A stretch of DNA of 64,000 bases from an uncultured Clostridia bacterium (GTDB lineage Bacteria; Bacillota; Clostridia; Oscillospirales; Butyricicoccaceae). The notes below the pieces were generated by a model. That model worked only from the letters and a program-made list of their open reading frames with translations. It had not been told where the DNA came from and made no database searches. The stretch lies in NCBI GenBank assembly GCA_944375715.1, contig CALWAP010000001.1, positions 1 to 64,000 of the forward strand. Direction: 5' to 3'. The position numbers and the translations under genes were made by a program. Shown here in pieces: positions 33,737 to 43,086 of this stretch (the first letter of the stretch is position 1; the number at the start of each line of letters is the position of its first letter).

Positions 33737-36431
33737 TCATATCCCCCTTTTCAAAAGAAAGCCCATTCTCTTTTGTATATTTCAGCTTATATCCTCCCAG
33801 CTCTCCTTCGCCATTTTCGTTAAGCACCAGGAAAAGCTCATCCTTTAAAAGCGGCGACTGCATCCACTCCCTTAAAACCGCAAATCCATCCTTTTCCAGC
33901 TGGGATATAACCCTGTCAACATTCCACCTGCGGCTGAAAGCCGAGGCCAACCTTAGTCTTTGTTTTGATATATCGGCGCAATCCTCCCACGACGGGCATG
34001 TATCCGCATAAAACTCCTTTTCACCGTTTATAAAACTGATTTTACCTCCCGGTTTTTTGACGAGGACCAGCACTTCAAGCAATATGTCTCCTCCCCTGAC
34101 TCCGGCCTGTCCGCTTTGCTCGCTGTCTCCCGCCTGTGCAGTGAGAAGTGAACCTATTTCCCTTGACGCTTTGGCGTGAGAAGGAGGCCCCAGCAAAAAT
34201 CTTCCGGCCCTTGCTTCCTCTTCCTTTTTCCGTTTTTCATATTCCTCCCAGGCGTCCTTTTCCTGACCTGAAAGCGTACCTGAGTCAGGCTTTTTATAGG
34301 TTTCCTGCACAAGCTGGGGTATATCCCTTGGCAGACAGACCGTTTCTCCCAGCCGCTTCTCTGTTTGAAGCAGCAGCCACTGCCCGTAAATTGCGCAGGC
34401 TCCCGGCTCGAGGTTGTCTTTGTCGGTTCCCAAAACATAGCATATCGGGCTTTTAAGTCCGTCCGGCCTTTTTGTTTCTCTGTGCCGGTGGAGCCTGCCT
34501 ATTCTCTGCAAAAGCAGGTCCATGGGGCAAAGGTCGGTGACCATCAGGTCAAAATCAATATCGAGAGACTGCTCAAGGACCTGAGTTCCCACAACTACCA
34601 TGCGGAAAGGCCTGCGCCCATTTCTTCCCAGCATGCTTATAAGCTCTTTTTCCCTTTTTGCCCTGTCATCCATAATGAATTGGGAATGGAACAGCAAAAT
34701 CCCGGTATCTTCAAGGCTGTTTTTCAGTATCTCTGCTGTCTGCTGAGCCCTTTTGACAGTGTTCACTATTACGGCGGCACACCCTCCTGCTGAGAGCCTC
34801 TCTTTCAATATATCTGCAAGGCCGGCTGTTTCAGCCCTTATTATTGATACCTCTGTTTGCCGGCTGTCCCCCTTAACAGGCTTCTGGCACACAGTTTCGC
34901 CGTCGGTCCATGTTATGCGGGGGTAAGAATAATCGGGTATTAAAGCTGTCTGCGCCGGCAGTTTTTTCCCGTGGGATTTTCCCTTAAGATATGCTTTGAC
35001 CATGCTCTCCCTGCGCTCTTCGGGCAGAGTAGCCGACAATATAATAACCGGCGCGCCGTACTCCCCGAGCCAGGTAAGACAGCGGTCAAGGTACCTATTC
35101 ATATACGGGCTGTAGGAATGGCACTCGTCGATTACAACAGTTTTCCCGGCAAGGCCCAAATGCCTGAGCATCATATGTTTCTGGCGCAGCCCGGCCATGA
35201 GCAGTTGATCAACCGTGCCCACAACAAAGTCAGCCAAAAGCCCCTGCTTCCTGCCCTCAAACCAGCTGTGTGCGATGACCCCACCGTCGGAATCATCTTT
35301 TGCAATATTGGCCGTGCCTCTAAAAATCCGTTGGAAATCCTCATTCAAGCCCGCTGCGCCATGCGCCAGGCGTATCCCATGGACCTCGTCTGCCGATTGA
35401 TAATCGGCCCAGGACAATATCCTAGGGAAAAGGCCGTTGGCCGTGGCCTGGGTCGGCAGCCCGAAAAATATGCCCCCACACCCTTTGTTGGCGGCAAGTA
35501 TCTCGGCCGCTGCCAGCGCCGCTTCGGTTTTGCCTATGCCCATCTGGGCTTCCAGCACCAAAAGACCCATATCGGCGGCGCCTGCCGCCGCACCAGCCAC
35601 ATCCTTCTGAAAAGAGTTCGGCTCAAACCCGAACCTTTCCTTAAAGCCTACACTGTCAATATTGAAGCATTGGGCGTGCCACGGCCTGGTAAGCCCTATC
35701 TTTTTCCAGCCGTCCGACACCCGTTTGGGATAAACGCCGCAGTCACCACTGCTGTCTGCTGCGATATACGGAAAATAGCTTTGGTTGCTGGCCAGCCAAT
35801 CGGCCATTATCAGCATGCCCGAAAGGAGCATCTGTGCACCCTGGGAAAGCTGAGGTATCTGGGATATATCTTCAAATCCCGAAAACTCCAGCGACGCCTT
35901 TATAAACTCATCCCAGCTTGCCCGCCATTCCTTGGGGGCTCCGCCGCAATACTCATACTCATAATTCAGTATCTCCTCCTCTGCGCGGTACAATGACTCT
36001 GCCGCCCTGCCGTGATGCAGCCCGACTATTCCCGCAGCCTGACAGTCGCAGCCTGCGCATATAAGGATATTCTTCCCGGCAAGGGCATGGGGCACATTAT
36101 TCCCCCCGTCAAAGCTTTTTAAAGAGGGTACCGGCAGAAAGCATCCTGCATATCCCTCTATACAAGGCGCCACACGGCTTTGAAACAGGGCGGTCAGCTT
36201 GCCTATATCGTGCGTCACTCCTAAAAACCGGCACAGCCCGGCTCCACTGCCCTCTGCTTCATCTTCAAGGAAATCCCTCTCAGACGGCGCCAGCCACTTA
36301 AGGTACAGCCTTTCCATCAGCATTGCCGTATCCAGCGAATGCATCCACAGCGGCAAATATTTAAAAGGGTCGGATGGGTCGGTTTTGGCGACAGCCGACC
36401 GTGATGCGGTTTTCAACTTCTCGGCAAACAT
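33723..36431 (-). CDS. cas3: Cas3 helicase-nuclease (type I-E)
   Basis: Degrades the DNA target after Cascade binding; 902 aa. The N-terminal HD nuclease has THDIGKLTALFQSR, the LHHG histidine pair and MADWLASN. The SF2 helicase follows with Walker A AQMGIGKTEAAL, DECHSYSPYM, LSATLP, and motif VI QRIGRLHRHR, and then a C-terminal Cas3-type domain. First gene of the eight-gene cas run; AAGGATTG precedes the ATG. No truncation seen. Confidence 0.96.
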   Translation of the reverse strand: MFAEKLKTASRSAVAKTDPSDPFKYLPLWMHSLDTAMLMERLYLKWLAPSERDFLEDEAEGSGAGLCRFLGVTHDIGKLTALFQSRVAPCIEGYAGCFLPVPSLKSFDGGNNVPHALAGKNILICAGCDCQAAGIVGLHHGRAAESLYRAEEEILNYEYEYCGGAPKEWRASWDEFIKASLEFSGFEDISQIPQLSQGAQMLLSGMLIMADWLASNQSYFPYIAADSSGDCGVYPKRVSDGWKKIGLTRPWHAQCFNIDSVGFKERFGFEPNSFQKDVAGAAAGAADMGLLVLEAQMGIGKTEAALAAAEILAANKGCGGIFFGLPTQATANGLFPRILSWADYQSADEVHGIRLAHGAAGLNEDFQRIFRGTANIAKDDSDGGVIAHSWFEGRKQGLLADFVVGTVDQLLMAGLRQKHMMLRHLGLAGKTVVIDECHSYSPYMNRYLDRCLTWLGEYGAPVIILSATLPEERRESMVKAYLKGKSHGKKLPAQTALIPDYSYPRITWTDGETVCQKPVKGDSRQTEVSIIRAETAGLADILKERLSAGGCAAVIVNTVKRAQQTAEILKNSLEDTGILLFHSQFIMDDRAKREKELISMLGRNGRRPFRMVVVGTQVLEQSLDIDFDLMVTDLCPMDLLLQRIGRLHRHRETKRPDGLKSPICYVLGTDKDNLEPGACAIYGQWLLLQTEKRLGETVCLPRDIPQLVQETYKKPDSGTLSGQEKDAWEEYEKRKKEEEARAGRFLLGPPSHAKASREIGSLLTAQAGDSEQSGQAGVRGGDILLEVLVLVKKPGGKISFINGEKEFYADTCPSWEDCADISKQRLRLASAFSRRWNVDRVISQLEKDGFAVLREWMQSPLLKDELFLVLNENGEGELGGYKLKYTKENGLSFEKGDMNERN

Positions 36432-36569
36432 TTTTCACAATCCTTTGACAGTCTTTATTTGACATAAAACCATATTTTTCCTATTTATTCAATGATATCA
36501 TATATAATATTTATATTCAATAAAAATTATAGCCCTGCTGTTGTACTATAATCTGTACAAACAAAATAC
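36432..36569 (-). promoter_or_regulatory. AT-rich cas promoter region
   Basis: The 138 bp between the rlmH terminator and cas3 are very AT-rich. A perfect minus-strand TATAAT lies at 36526-36531 without a good -35. Closer to cas3, TTGAAT and TATCAT are 17 bp apart on the minus strand. I cannot choose between them. Confidence 0.4.
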
Positions 36570-36594
36570 AAAAAAGGCTGCCTTACGGCAGCCC
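36570..36594 (-). terminator. Terminator of the murA-yycJ-rlmH unit
   Basis: Minus-strand GGCTGCC and GGCAGCC form a 7-bp stem with a GTAA loop followed by six T, 15 nt after the rlmH stop. It insulates the cas operon. Confidence 0.9.
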
Positions 36595-36608
36595 CTAAGT
36601 GATCTCAA

Positions 36609-37067
36609 TTATTTATGATATTTTGAACCGGCGTTTATCGACAGCGCCCTGTAAATCTGTTCCAGCACCATCACCCTTGCAAGATGATGGGGGAATGTCA
36701 TTTTTGACATGGAAAGCCTGAAATCGGCCCTCTGCTTTACTTTGTCCGCCAAGCCTTCTGACGAGCCAATTATAAAGACTATGTGAGAAACGCCGCTGAC
36801 CTGTGCCCGCTCAAACCGCCTGGCCAGCTCTTCGCTGCTGAGCATCGTGCCCTCTATGCACATGGCGATAACATAAGCCTGCTTTGGTATGGCAGACAGT
36901 ATTTTATCCCCTTCCCTTTCAAGGCCGTCGGGACGCCCCGATTCCTCGGCAATCTCAGTAACTGAAACCTCGGCCATGGTCCTGAGCCTTTTGAAATATT
37001 CGATGCAGGCGTCAATATAAAACAACTCTTTCAGCTTTCCCGCTGCTATTATCTTTAAATTAAGCAT
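36609..37067 (-). CDS. rlmH: 23S rRNA pseudouridine-1915 N3-methyltransferase RlmH
   Basis: SPOUT-class methyltransferase of 152 aa acting on helix 69 of 23S rRNA. The knot region shows VIAMCIEGTMLSSEELA, IVFIIGSSEGL, the LSMSKMTFPHHLARVMVLEQ stretch and the C-terminal GSKYHK. Seven base pairs after the yycJ-like gene; rlmH close to wal genes is also found in Bacillus. Confidence 0.96.
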   Translation of the reverse strand: MLNLKIIAAGKLKELFYIDACIEYFKRLRTMAEVSVTEIAEESGRPDGLEREGDKILSAIPKQAYVIAMCIEGTMLSSEELARRFERAQVSGVSHIVFIIGSSEGLADKVKQRADFRLSMSKMTFPHHLARVMVLEQIYRALSINAGSKYHK

Positions 37068-37074
37068 GCTTCAC

Positions 37075-37848
37075 CTATAAAATAACGGGAGCCCTCATAT
37101 CCCTGACCCCGGCGGCCCCCAATATAATATGGCCGGCGTCGGCCCCTATCTGCTCAAGGGCCTTTTTGCTCTCTGACAGCGCTATATCAGGGCGGTTGTT
37201 GGTTTCGCTCAGATGGCCAAGCATGACCCTCCTGACCCCATCTTCCACCAGCCGCGAAACCGAATACGCACAATCGGCATTGGAGAGGTGGCCGTCAAAG
37301 GAAAGTATACGCTTTTTAAGGTAGTACGGATATGGTCCGTTTGCCAGCATATCCACATCGTGGTTCGATTCAATAAAAAGGGTAGAAGCTTTTTTCATAA
37401 GGCCGTATATGCGTTCGGTCACCCGGCCCATATCGGTGCAGAAGCCAAGGCTGTTTTCATCTTCTCCAAAAAGATAGCAGCAGCTCCCGTCGCAGTCGTG
37501 CGGCGTCGGCGCCGTTTGCACAGCCACATCGTTGAGTTCAAAGCTGTCTCCCTCAGCAAACAGCAAAGGCTCCCCTTTTGCAAAGGGGAGCTGATCGTAT
37601 GTATCCTCGCTGCACACCAAACGGGCATCGGTGTACTTGCTTAAAACAGGCAGGGCCGATATATGATCGCTGTGTGCATGGGTCAGCACTATGTGGGTAA
37701 GATCCCCCGGGCAAAGACCCAGCTTCGACAGACACGACGTTATGTATTTTGCCGAAGAGCCGGCGTCTATCAGTATTTTCGCACCCGGACTGACATATAT
37801 TGCGCTGTTGCCCTTGGAGCCGCTGGTAAACGAGCAGAAATATCTCAT
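37075..37848 (-). CDS. YycJ/WalJ-like metallo-beta-lactamase-fold hydrolase
   Basis: MBL-fold protein of 257 aa. The metal motif THAHSDH is near residue 60, with SFDGHLSNADCA and LGHLSETNNRPD further on. It resembles YycJ/WalJ, encoded in Bacillus wal operons and linked to coordination of cell division with replication, though the biochemical role (perhaps nuclease) is uncertain. It sits 2 bp after murA and 7 bp before rlmH. Confidence 0.88.
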   Translation of the reverse strand: MRYFCSFTSGSKGNSAIYVSPGAKILIDAGSSAKYITSCLSKLGLCPGDLTHIVLTHAHSDHISALPVLSKYTDARLVCSEDTYDQLPFAKGEPLLFAEGDSFELNDVAVQTAPTPHDCDGSCCYLFGEDENSLGFCTDMGRVTERIYGLMKKASTLFIESNHDVDMLANGPYPYYLKKRILSFDGHLSNADCAYSVSRLVEDGVRRVMLGHLSETNNRPDIALSESKKALEQIGADAGHIILGAAGVRDMRAPVIL

Positions 37849-37849
37849 A

Positions 37850-39148
37850 TCAGACGATATCCCTCATCTCGCCGTAACCCTCTTCGATATACTCTATCCT
37901 TGCCCCGACAGCCTTGAATTTGCCGACGATATCCTCGTACCCTCTTTCGATATGTATGATACCTTCTACCGTAGTTTCACCCTCAGCAGCCAGGCCGGCT
38001 ATTATCATTGCCGCTCCCGCCCGCAAATCGCTGGCCTTTACGGGAGCGCCCGTAAGATGCCCGACACCGTTTATGACGGCTACCTTACCGTCGACATGAA
38101 TATCGGCACCCATCTTTCTAAGTTCATCCACATACCTGTAACGGCTGTCCCACACACCCTCGGTTATGACCGAAGCCCCATCCTCCACAAGACACAGAGG
38201 AACCGCCAGCTGAGGCTGCATATCGGTGGGAAATCCGGGATATGGAAGGGTCTTGATATTTGTCTTGTGCAAAGGCCCCGATCTTGTGACTCTGACCGAA
38301 TCATCAAAATACTCTACCTCGGCACCCATTTCTACCAGCTTGGCACTGATGCATTCCAGATGTCTCGGTATTATATTTTTAATAAGAAGGCTTCCGCCCG
38401 TTGCCGTAACGGCGGCCATATATGTCCCGGCTTCGATCTGGTCGGGGATTATAGAATATGTGCCGCCGTGAAGACATGGCACACCATGGATCTTTATCAC
38501 ATCGGTCCCTGCGCCCATGACCCTGGCACCCATAGAATTCAAAAAGTTAGCCAGATCAACTATATGCGGCTCTTTGGCCGCATTTTCTATGATGGTCTGC
38601 CCCTCGGCCAGTGTGGCCGCCAGCATTATGTTCATAGTCGCGCCCACCGACACCACATCCAAAAAAATATTACGACCCTTAAGGCCATTTTCGGCCTTGA
38701 GACAGACAAAGCCACCCTCTTTTAAAGACACCTTGGCCCCCAGCGTTTCAAAGCCCTTGATATGCAGATCAATGGGTCTCACCCCGCCGAAATCACATCC
38801 GCCGGGCATGGCGACTTCAGCCTTGTTAAAACGGCTGAGCAGTACACCCATGAGATAATAAGAAGCCCTGAGCTTTCGCATGAGCTCAAAAGGAGGATTA
38901 TTAAGTGCAATGTGCCTGCTGTCAATTTCAACAGTGGTGGGATTTAAAAATCTGACTCCTGCTCCCATACCTCTGACAATCTCCAACTGAACCATTACAT
39001 CCACTATATTAGGTATATTTTCCAGGCGGCATACGCCGTCGACCAGCACCGCAGCCGGTATTATGGCCAAGGCGGCATTTTTGGCCCCGCTTATATTCAC
39101 TTCACCGAAAAGAGGTTTATTTCCCTTTATACTTATCTTGCTACTCAT
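37850..39148 (-). CDS. murA: UDP-N-acetylglucosamine 1-carboxyvinyltransferase
   Basis: First committed step of peptidoglycan synthesis (enolpyruvyl transfer from PEP). The 432-aa protein has the substrate pair Lys23-Asn24 in GAKNAAL and the active-site Cys118 in MPGGCDFGGVRPIDLH; a Cys here also predicts fosfomycin sensitivity. It lies between yycI and the yycJ-like gene, and a 104-bp gap with its own possible promoter separates it from yycI. Confidence 0.95.
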   Translation of the reverse strand: MSSKISIKGNKPLFGEVNISGAKNAALAIIPAAVLVDGVCRLENIPNIVDVMVQLEIVRGMGAGVRFLNPTTVEIDSRHIALNNPPFELMRKLRASYYLMGVLLSRFNKAEVAMPGGCDFGGVRPIDLHIKGFETLGAKVSLKEGGFVCLKAENGLKGRNIFLDVVSVGATMNIMLAATLAEGQTIIENAAKEPHIVDLANFLNSMGARVMGAGTDVIKIHGVPCLHGGTYSIIPDQIEAGTYMAAVTATGGSLLIKNIIPRHLECISAKLVEMGAEVEYFDDSVRVTRSGPLHKTNIKTLPYPGFPTDMQPQLAVPLCLVEDGASVITEGVWDSRYRYVDELRKMGADIHVDGKVAVINGVGHLTGAPVKASDLRAGAAMIIAGLAAEGETTVEGIIHIERGYEDIVGKFKAVGARIEYIEEGYGEMRDIV

Positions 39149-39215
39149 AATAATCCCGCCGTTTCCTGTTTTCGCATCCTATACAGATTTTAATTCCAAA
39201 CAGCTTTTACAAGTT

Positions 39216-39224
39216 AATAATACC
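39216..39224 (-). promoter_or_regulatory. Possible extended -10 promoter of murA
   Basis: Minus-strand TGGTATTAT in the yycI-murA gap, 68 nt before the murA start. The -35 at 17 bp (TTTTAC) is poor. Confidence 0.4.
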
Positions 39225-39252
39225 ACATATTAAGTAAAAGTAAAAGCTTGAT

Positions 39253-40026
39253 TTAAGAAATGGGCATCTTCTGCCCCGTAAGCGCGTTTATGTACATGAC
39301 CTCTCCCCTGGGACAGGAGATTTTCCATGCCGGAACCAGGGACACTCCACCGCTCTGGGATGCCTGGTGAATATAAACGGCCGAAACCTCTTTTATGGAG
39401 CTCTGACCGCTGTTACGCAGTATATTGCCCATAGCCAAAGCCAGCTCAGCTCTGGACATGGACTGCGAACCCTTTAAAACCTCACGGGAAAATACCCATT
39501 TGCCCGAAAAAGAACTGCCGCCGTCCGACACGGACACCTGAGCCCCACGAACCGGAAATCCGTTGAATGTAAGGCTGTAGCCACCACTTTCCGACTCACA
39601 GTCGAGCCCGTTTACCAATTTGTCCGCAAGCAAAGCTTCCAAATCATCCTCTTCAAACTGCTGGTCAAAAACAGCCTCTATATACCCTCCGCTTCTGAAA
39701 GTAAGGCTGTCATTATCTGCCGAATAAACATATATTTCACCTCCGGGCATATTCTCGCCACAATTGCCCAAAATGCCGGATGCGACCTCTTTTTCTAGGG
39801 ATATGTCCCTGGGAAAATCATATGAATTCAGGTATTTCGGCATATCTAAAAGCATCTCACTCGGAAAAGATATTCCTCTGCTTTCAAGAATGGAGCATGC
39901 ATCATAAAGCATATCCTCTTCGGCACTCGACTGTTCGGACAGTTTTGACACCACACTGAAGCCGAGATAAAGATTGACAAACAGCAAAAGACATATGAGG
40001 ATCGTTTTTATCCTACTCCACTCCAT
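39253..40026 (-). CDS. yycI: YycI-like regulator of the WalK sensor kinase
   Basis: Membrane-anchored protein of 257 aa. The start is ATG 40026 with AAGGAGG 8 nt upstream. MEWSRIKTILICLLLFVNLYLG is matched in kind by YycI proteins: a short cytosolic start and one membrane helix, followed by an extracytoplasmic domain. In Bacillus YycI and YycH bind WalK and restrain it. Overlaps yycH by 14 bp. The opening motif and gene order make the call; overall sequence similarity could not be measured. Confidence 0.78.
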   Translation of the reverse strand: MEWSRIKTILICLLLFVNLYLGFSVVSKLSEQSSAEEDMLYDACSILESRGISFPSEMLLDMPKYLNSYDFPRDISLEKEVASGILGNCGENMPGGEIYVYSADNDSLTFRSGGYIEAVFDQQFEEDDLEALLADKLVNGLDCESESGGYSLTFNGFPVRGAQVSVSDGGSSFSGKWVFSREVLKGSQSMSRAELALAMGNILRNSGQSSIKEVSAVYIHQASQSGGVSLVPAWKISCPRGEVMYINALTGQKMPIS

Positions 40027-41302
40027 CTGCAATGCCTCCTTCCGCGCTCCAAAGCATCGGCGTCAGTACACCGTTTTGCTCACTGTACCTGACTGTAAGC
40101 ATATTCCCCATGCCGTCAAGGGTCGCTGCCGCCAATTCGGCCGGAAGTATCATACAGCTTCCCGTTTCGCTGAAATTACACAGCCACAGCTTGACCTCAG
40201 TTATGGCTCCGTTTCTTATCCTGACGACAGCCGAATACCCGTCCTGACGGGTCAGAAACGCGCAGGTGGCCTGCCTTTCAAAAGATATCGTGTAACCGTC
40301 CTTCTCCTTTGTTATATCAGCTACCGAAAGGCCATCATGACATGACAGACCCATACATACCGAACTTAAAAACTCTCCCGCCAGCTCGGCCGAAACTGCC
40401 TCGGTCTGTTTTTCCGAAAGTCCATCTGGGATATCCAGCTGTATACCGTCCGTACCGGAATAAAGTACCCGTCCGCCTTTTGAGACCTGCAAGGCCGAAA
40501 AACTCTCTACATAAACAGTGTCACCCTGGATCGTTTTATATGTCTTGGCAAGGTAAGGGTTCATACCAAAAAACGAAATCAGTTTTTCGCCGTTTTCGCT
40601 TTCGGAGGAAAAATCGGGCACCGTAACGGCATAAACAGGGAAATAAACACTCTCGGTAAAAACTGCCTCATAAGGCAGGAGATTATGAAATTCCTCCTTT
40701 TCAAATGCAAAGCAGGCATTGGCACTTCTGACCTCGGTACAGACCTCCGCAAGCCTTTCGGTGCCTGCGGCTGTCTGGGCCAGATAACACCTGCCTGTAT
40801 TTCCATCATAAAAACCTATATCCACATCGCCGTCATCTCCCGAAAAAAGCGCAAGAAGAGAAACCGAATAATCCGAAGATGACCCCATGATCCCTGTGTG
40901 CCAATATTCAAGCATGCCAAGATCAACGGGAAAGCTGAAGGAAAAATAAACACAGCTGCCGCTTAAGGATAAGCAGAAATCGCGCTCGTTCCATTCCTCT
41001 ATGGTTCCCACCGAGCCCAAAGCCTCGGTCAGAAGGGGGCCCGCGCGGTAATACATCTCTGTCATGACACTACCGCAGGCCATATAAAGCCCCAGATCAC
41101 CCCTGACAGCCAGCTTGGCAGGCAGCACAGTGGAACCGGAGACCTGAGAGCCCGGAGTTACCGATGAACTTCCTATGCCAAATGTCTGCCTTACAGCTTG
41201 AAAATACCCGTCATCCAGGCCCAGCGTCAGATTAAAAAAAAGAAGCACCACCATAAGCAGCCCCAAAAATACCAGCGCTGTGTTTTTGAGCTTTTCAACC
41301 AT
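40013..41302 (-). CDS. yycH: YycH-like regulator of the WalK sensor kinase
   Basis: Protein of 429 aa with one N-terminal membrane helix (about residues 9-29) and a large outer domain, as in YycH. It follows walK with an 8-bp overlap and precedes yycI, the canonical walRK-yycHI order. A repeated beta-rich pattern with many SG/VSG turns is seen; no enzymatic motif. Identity rests mostly on order and topology. Confidence 0.75.
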   Translation of the reverse strand: MVEKLKNTALVFLGLLMVVLLFFNLTLGLDDGYFQAVRQTFGIGSSSVTPGSQVSGSTVLPAKLAVRGDLGLYMACGSVMTEMYYRAGPLLTEALGSVGTIEEWNERDFCLSLSGSCVYFSFSFPVDLGMLEYWHTGIMGSSSDYSVSLLALFSGDDGDVDIGFYDGNTGRCYLAQTAAGTERLAEVCTEVRSANACFAFEKEEFHNLLPYEAVFTESVYFPVYAVTVPDFSSESENGEKLISFFGMNPYLAKTYKTIQGDTVYVESFSALQVSKGGRVLYSGTDGIQLDIPDGLSEKQTEAVSAELAGEFLSSVCMGLSCHDGLSVADITKEKDGYTISFERQATCAFLTRQDGYSAVVRIRNGAITEVKLWLCNFSETGSCMILPAELAAATLDGMGNMLTVRYSEQNGVLTPMLWSAEGGIADGVE

Positions 41303-43067
41303 TGGCTTTATCCTCCGGTGCTTTGGGCAGCGTTACCGTTATGGAGGTACCCCTGCCCTCTTTGCTCCTTATGCTTATATTTCCGCCATGAAATTCTATT
41401 ATTTCCCTGGCTATGGCAAGACCCAGACCTGTGCCTCCCCGCTCGCGGGAGCGGGCCTTGTCCACCCGGTAAAACCTTTCAAAGACCCTGGGCAGGTCTT
41501 CCTCCGGTATGCCCAGGCCCGTATCAGAAACGGTCAGGAAAACGCTTTCGCCCTTTTCCCCTCCGCTTATATCCACACGACCGCCCCTTTGGTTATATTT
41601 GACGGCATTGGAAACGATATTGACTATCACCTGCTCTATCCTGTCCCTGAGGCCCGATATTTCAGGCATATTCTCGGGTATCAGGCAGGAAATCACGACG
41701 CCCTGCTTCTCGGCTTCTATTTCCATTGAAGCCGCAACGCTTTCGGCCACAGATTTTAAAGAAAACCTTTCCATGTTGCTTTCCATCTTGCCATAGTCCA
41801 GCTTTGTCAGGGTGAGCAGGTCCTTGACTATTCTGGTCATGCGGTCCGATTCACTGTAAATAATATTGAGAAACCTGTTTCTCGTTTCCCCATCCATATC
41901 CTCGTATGCGTCAAGCAGTGTTTCGGTATAACCCTTGATATTTGTAAGCGGAGTCCTCAACTCATGAGAGACATTTGCGACAAATTCCTTTCTGGCGTCA
42001 TCCAGCCTTTTCTGCTGGGTAACATCATGCAGAACCGCCATTATCCCGCCGCTCTCCTCGTCGGTTTTAAGAGGTGCAAAAAATATCTTAAGCGCTCTTT
42101 TATTGATAAAGTAATCGGTTTCTATATATTTGCCGTCTTCAGCCATGTCACTCCTGCTTATCGAAATGCCTGGGAACACATCGGCATATACAGCTGTTTC
42201 GTCAAAAACCTTGCCCAGCATTTTTTCGGCTTCGGGATTGATGTTTGTTATCCTGCCGGCCGAATCAAAGGCGACAACTCCGTCAGCCATATGCTCAAAA
42301 AGGGTGTTCAGCTTATTTCTTTCATCCTTTATAGTCCGCAGATTGTCCCTGAGTATCTCCGACATTTCATTAAAGGTGCTGGTCAATATACCTATTTCGT
42401 CGTCGGCATATACCTCTGCCATACAGCTGAAGTCGCCATGAGCTATCATCGTGGCCTGACCCGTCAGTCGCTCTATCGGCGTCGTTATGGTCTTGGCCAG
42501 GAAAAAGCTCAGGAGCACGGCGACAAGTATGCCGAAAAGCATTCCCCTTATCAGTATTGTGAAAAGGTTCCAGCTAAGGTCGCTCAATTCCTGTTTGGTA
42601 TCCATGACACCGACGATATATCCGCTGCCCTGCTCGACATTTATCGGTATGGCGATATCGAAATAATCACTCAGCCTCTGAACCTCGTCCCCTACCTGTC
42701 CATCCATGGCCTTAAGTATATTAGGGGTCAGACTCAGGCGCTGGGCAAGGCTGTCATCCGACCCGGTCAGGTATTTCCCGCTGGAAGCGTCGAGTATGTA
42801 AAAGCTCCTGAACTCGTCTATCCCCATGGGGCCGGAATATGCCTCCATCACAGACCTCAGCTCGGAGACCGGATATTCGGCCTCCTTTTCCGTATTTTCC
42901 AGCGTCAAAATAAACTCGGGTGTAAACACCATCGACATCTGCGAAAGGAAATTGTCGATGTTGTATGTTGTCACCGAGTTTACAAGAAAGGTGCCGACAA
43001 CGGCCATTACCGATATCATTATCAGCACCATTATCAGCACCAGCTTCATATGCAGGCTTCTGAACAT
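41295..43067 (-). CDS. walK: Sensor histidine kinase WalK (VicK/YycG)
   Basis: Sensor of the essential cell-wall two-component system, 590 aa. Order of domains: membrane helix (about 8-30), extracytoplasmic sensor (about 31-165), second helix (about 170-192), HAMP, PAS (about 255-350), HisKA with phospho-acceptor His368 in NVSHELRTPLTNIKG, and a HATPase with NIVSNAVKYNQ, DTGLGIPEEDLPRVFERFYR and GGTGLGLAIAREI. All boxes are intact. It lies 19 bp after walR. Confidence 0.94.
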   Translation of the reverse strand: MFRSLHMKLVLIMVLIMISVMAVVGTFLVNSVTTYNIDNFLSQMSMVFTPEFILTLENTEKEAEYPVSELRSVMEAYSGPMGIDEFRSFYILDASSGKYLTGSDDSLAQRLSLTPNILKAMDGQVGDEVQRLSDYFDIAIPINVEQGSGYIVGVMDTKQELSDLSWNLFTILIRGMLFGILVAVLLSFFLAKTITTPIERLTGQATMIAHGDFSCMAEVYADDEIGILTSTFNEMSEILRDNLRTIKDERNKLNTLFEHMADGVVAFDSAGRITNINPEAEKMLGKVFDETAVYADVFPGISISRSDMAEDGKYIETDYFINKRALKIFFAPLKTDEESGGIMAVLHDVTQQKRLDDARKEFVANVSHELRTPLTNIKGYTETLLDAYEDMDGETRNRFLNIIYSESDRMTRIVKDLLTLTKLDYGKMESNMERFSLKSVAESVAASMEIEAEKQGVVISCLIPENMPEISGLRDRIEQVIVNIVSNAVKYNQRGGRVDISGGEKGESVFLTVSDTGLGIPEEDLPRVFERFYRVDKARSRERGGTGLGLAIAREIIEFHGGNISIRSKEGRGTSITVTLPKAPEDKANG

Positions 43068-43086
43068 GGGTCCTCCCCCTTAAAGG

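Noticed and set aside
34971..35996. A 341-codon plus-strand open frame opposite cas3
   Set aside because: Antisense to the conserved helicase; composition is not protein-like.
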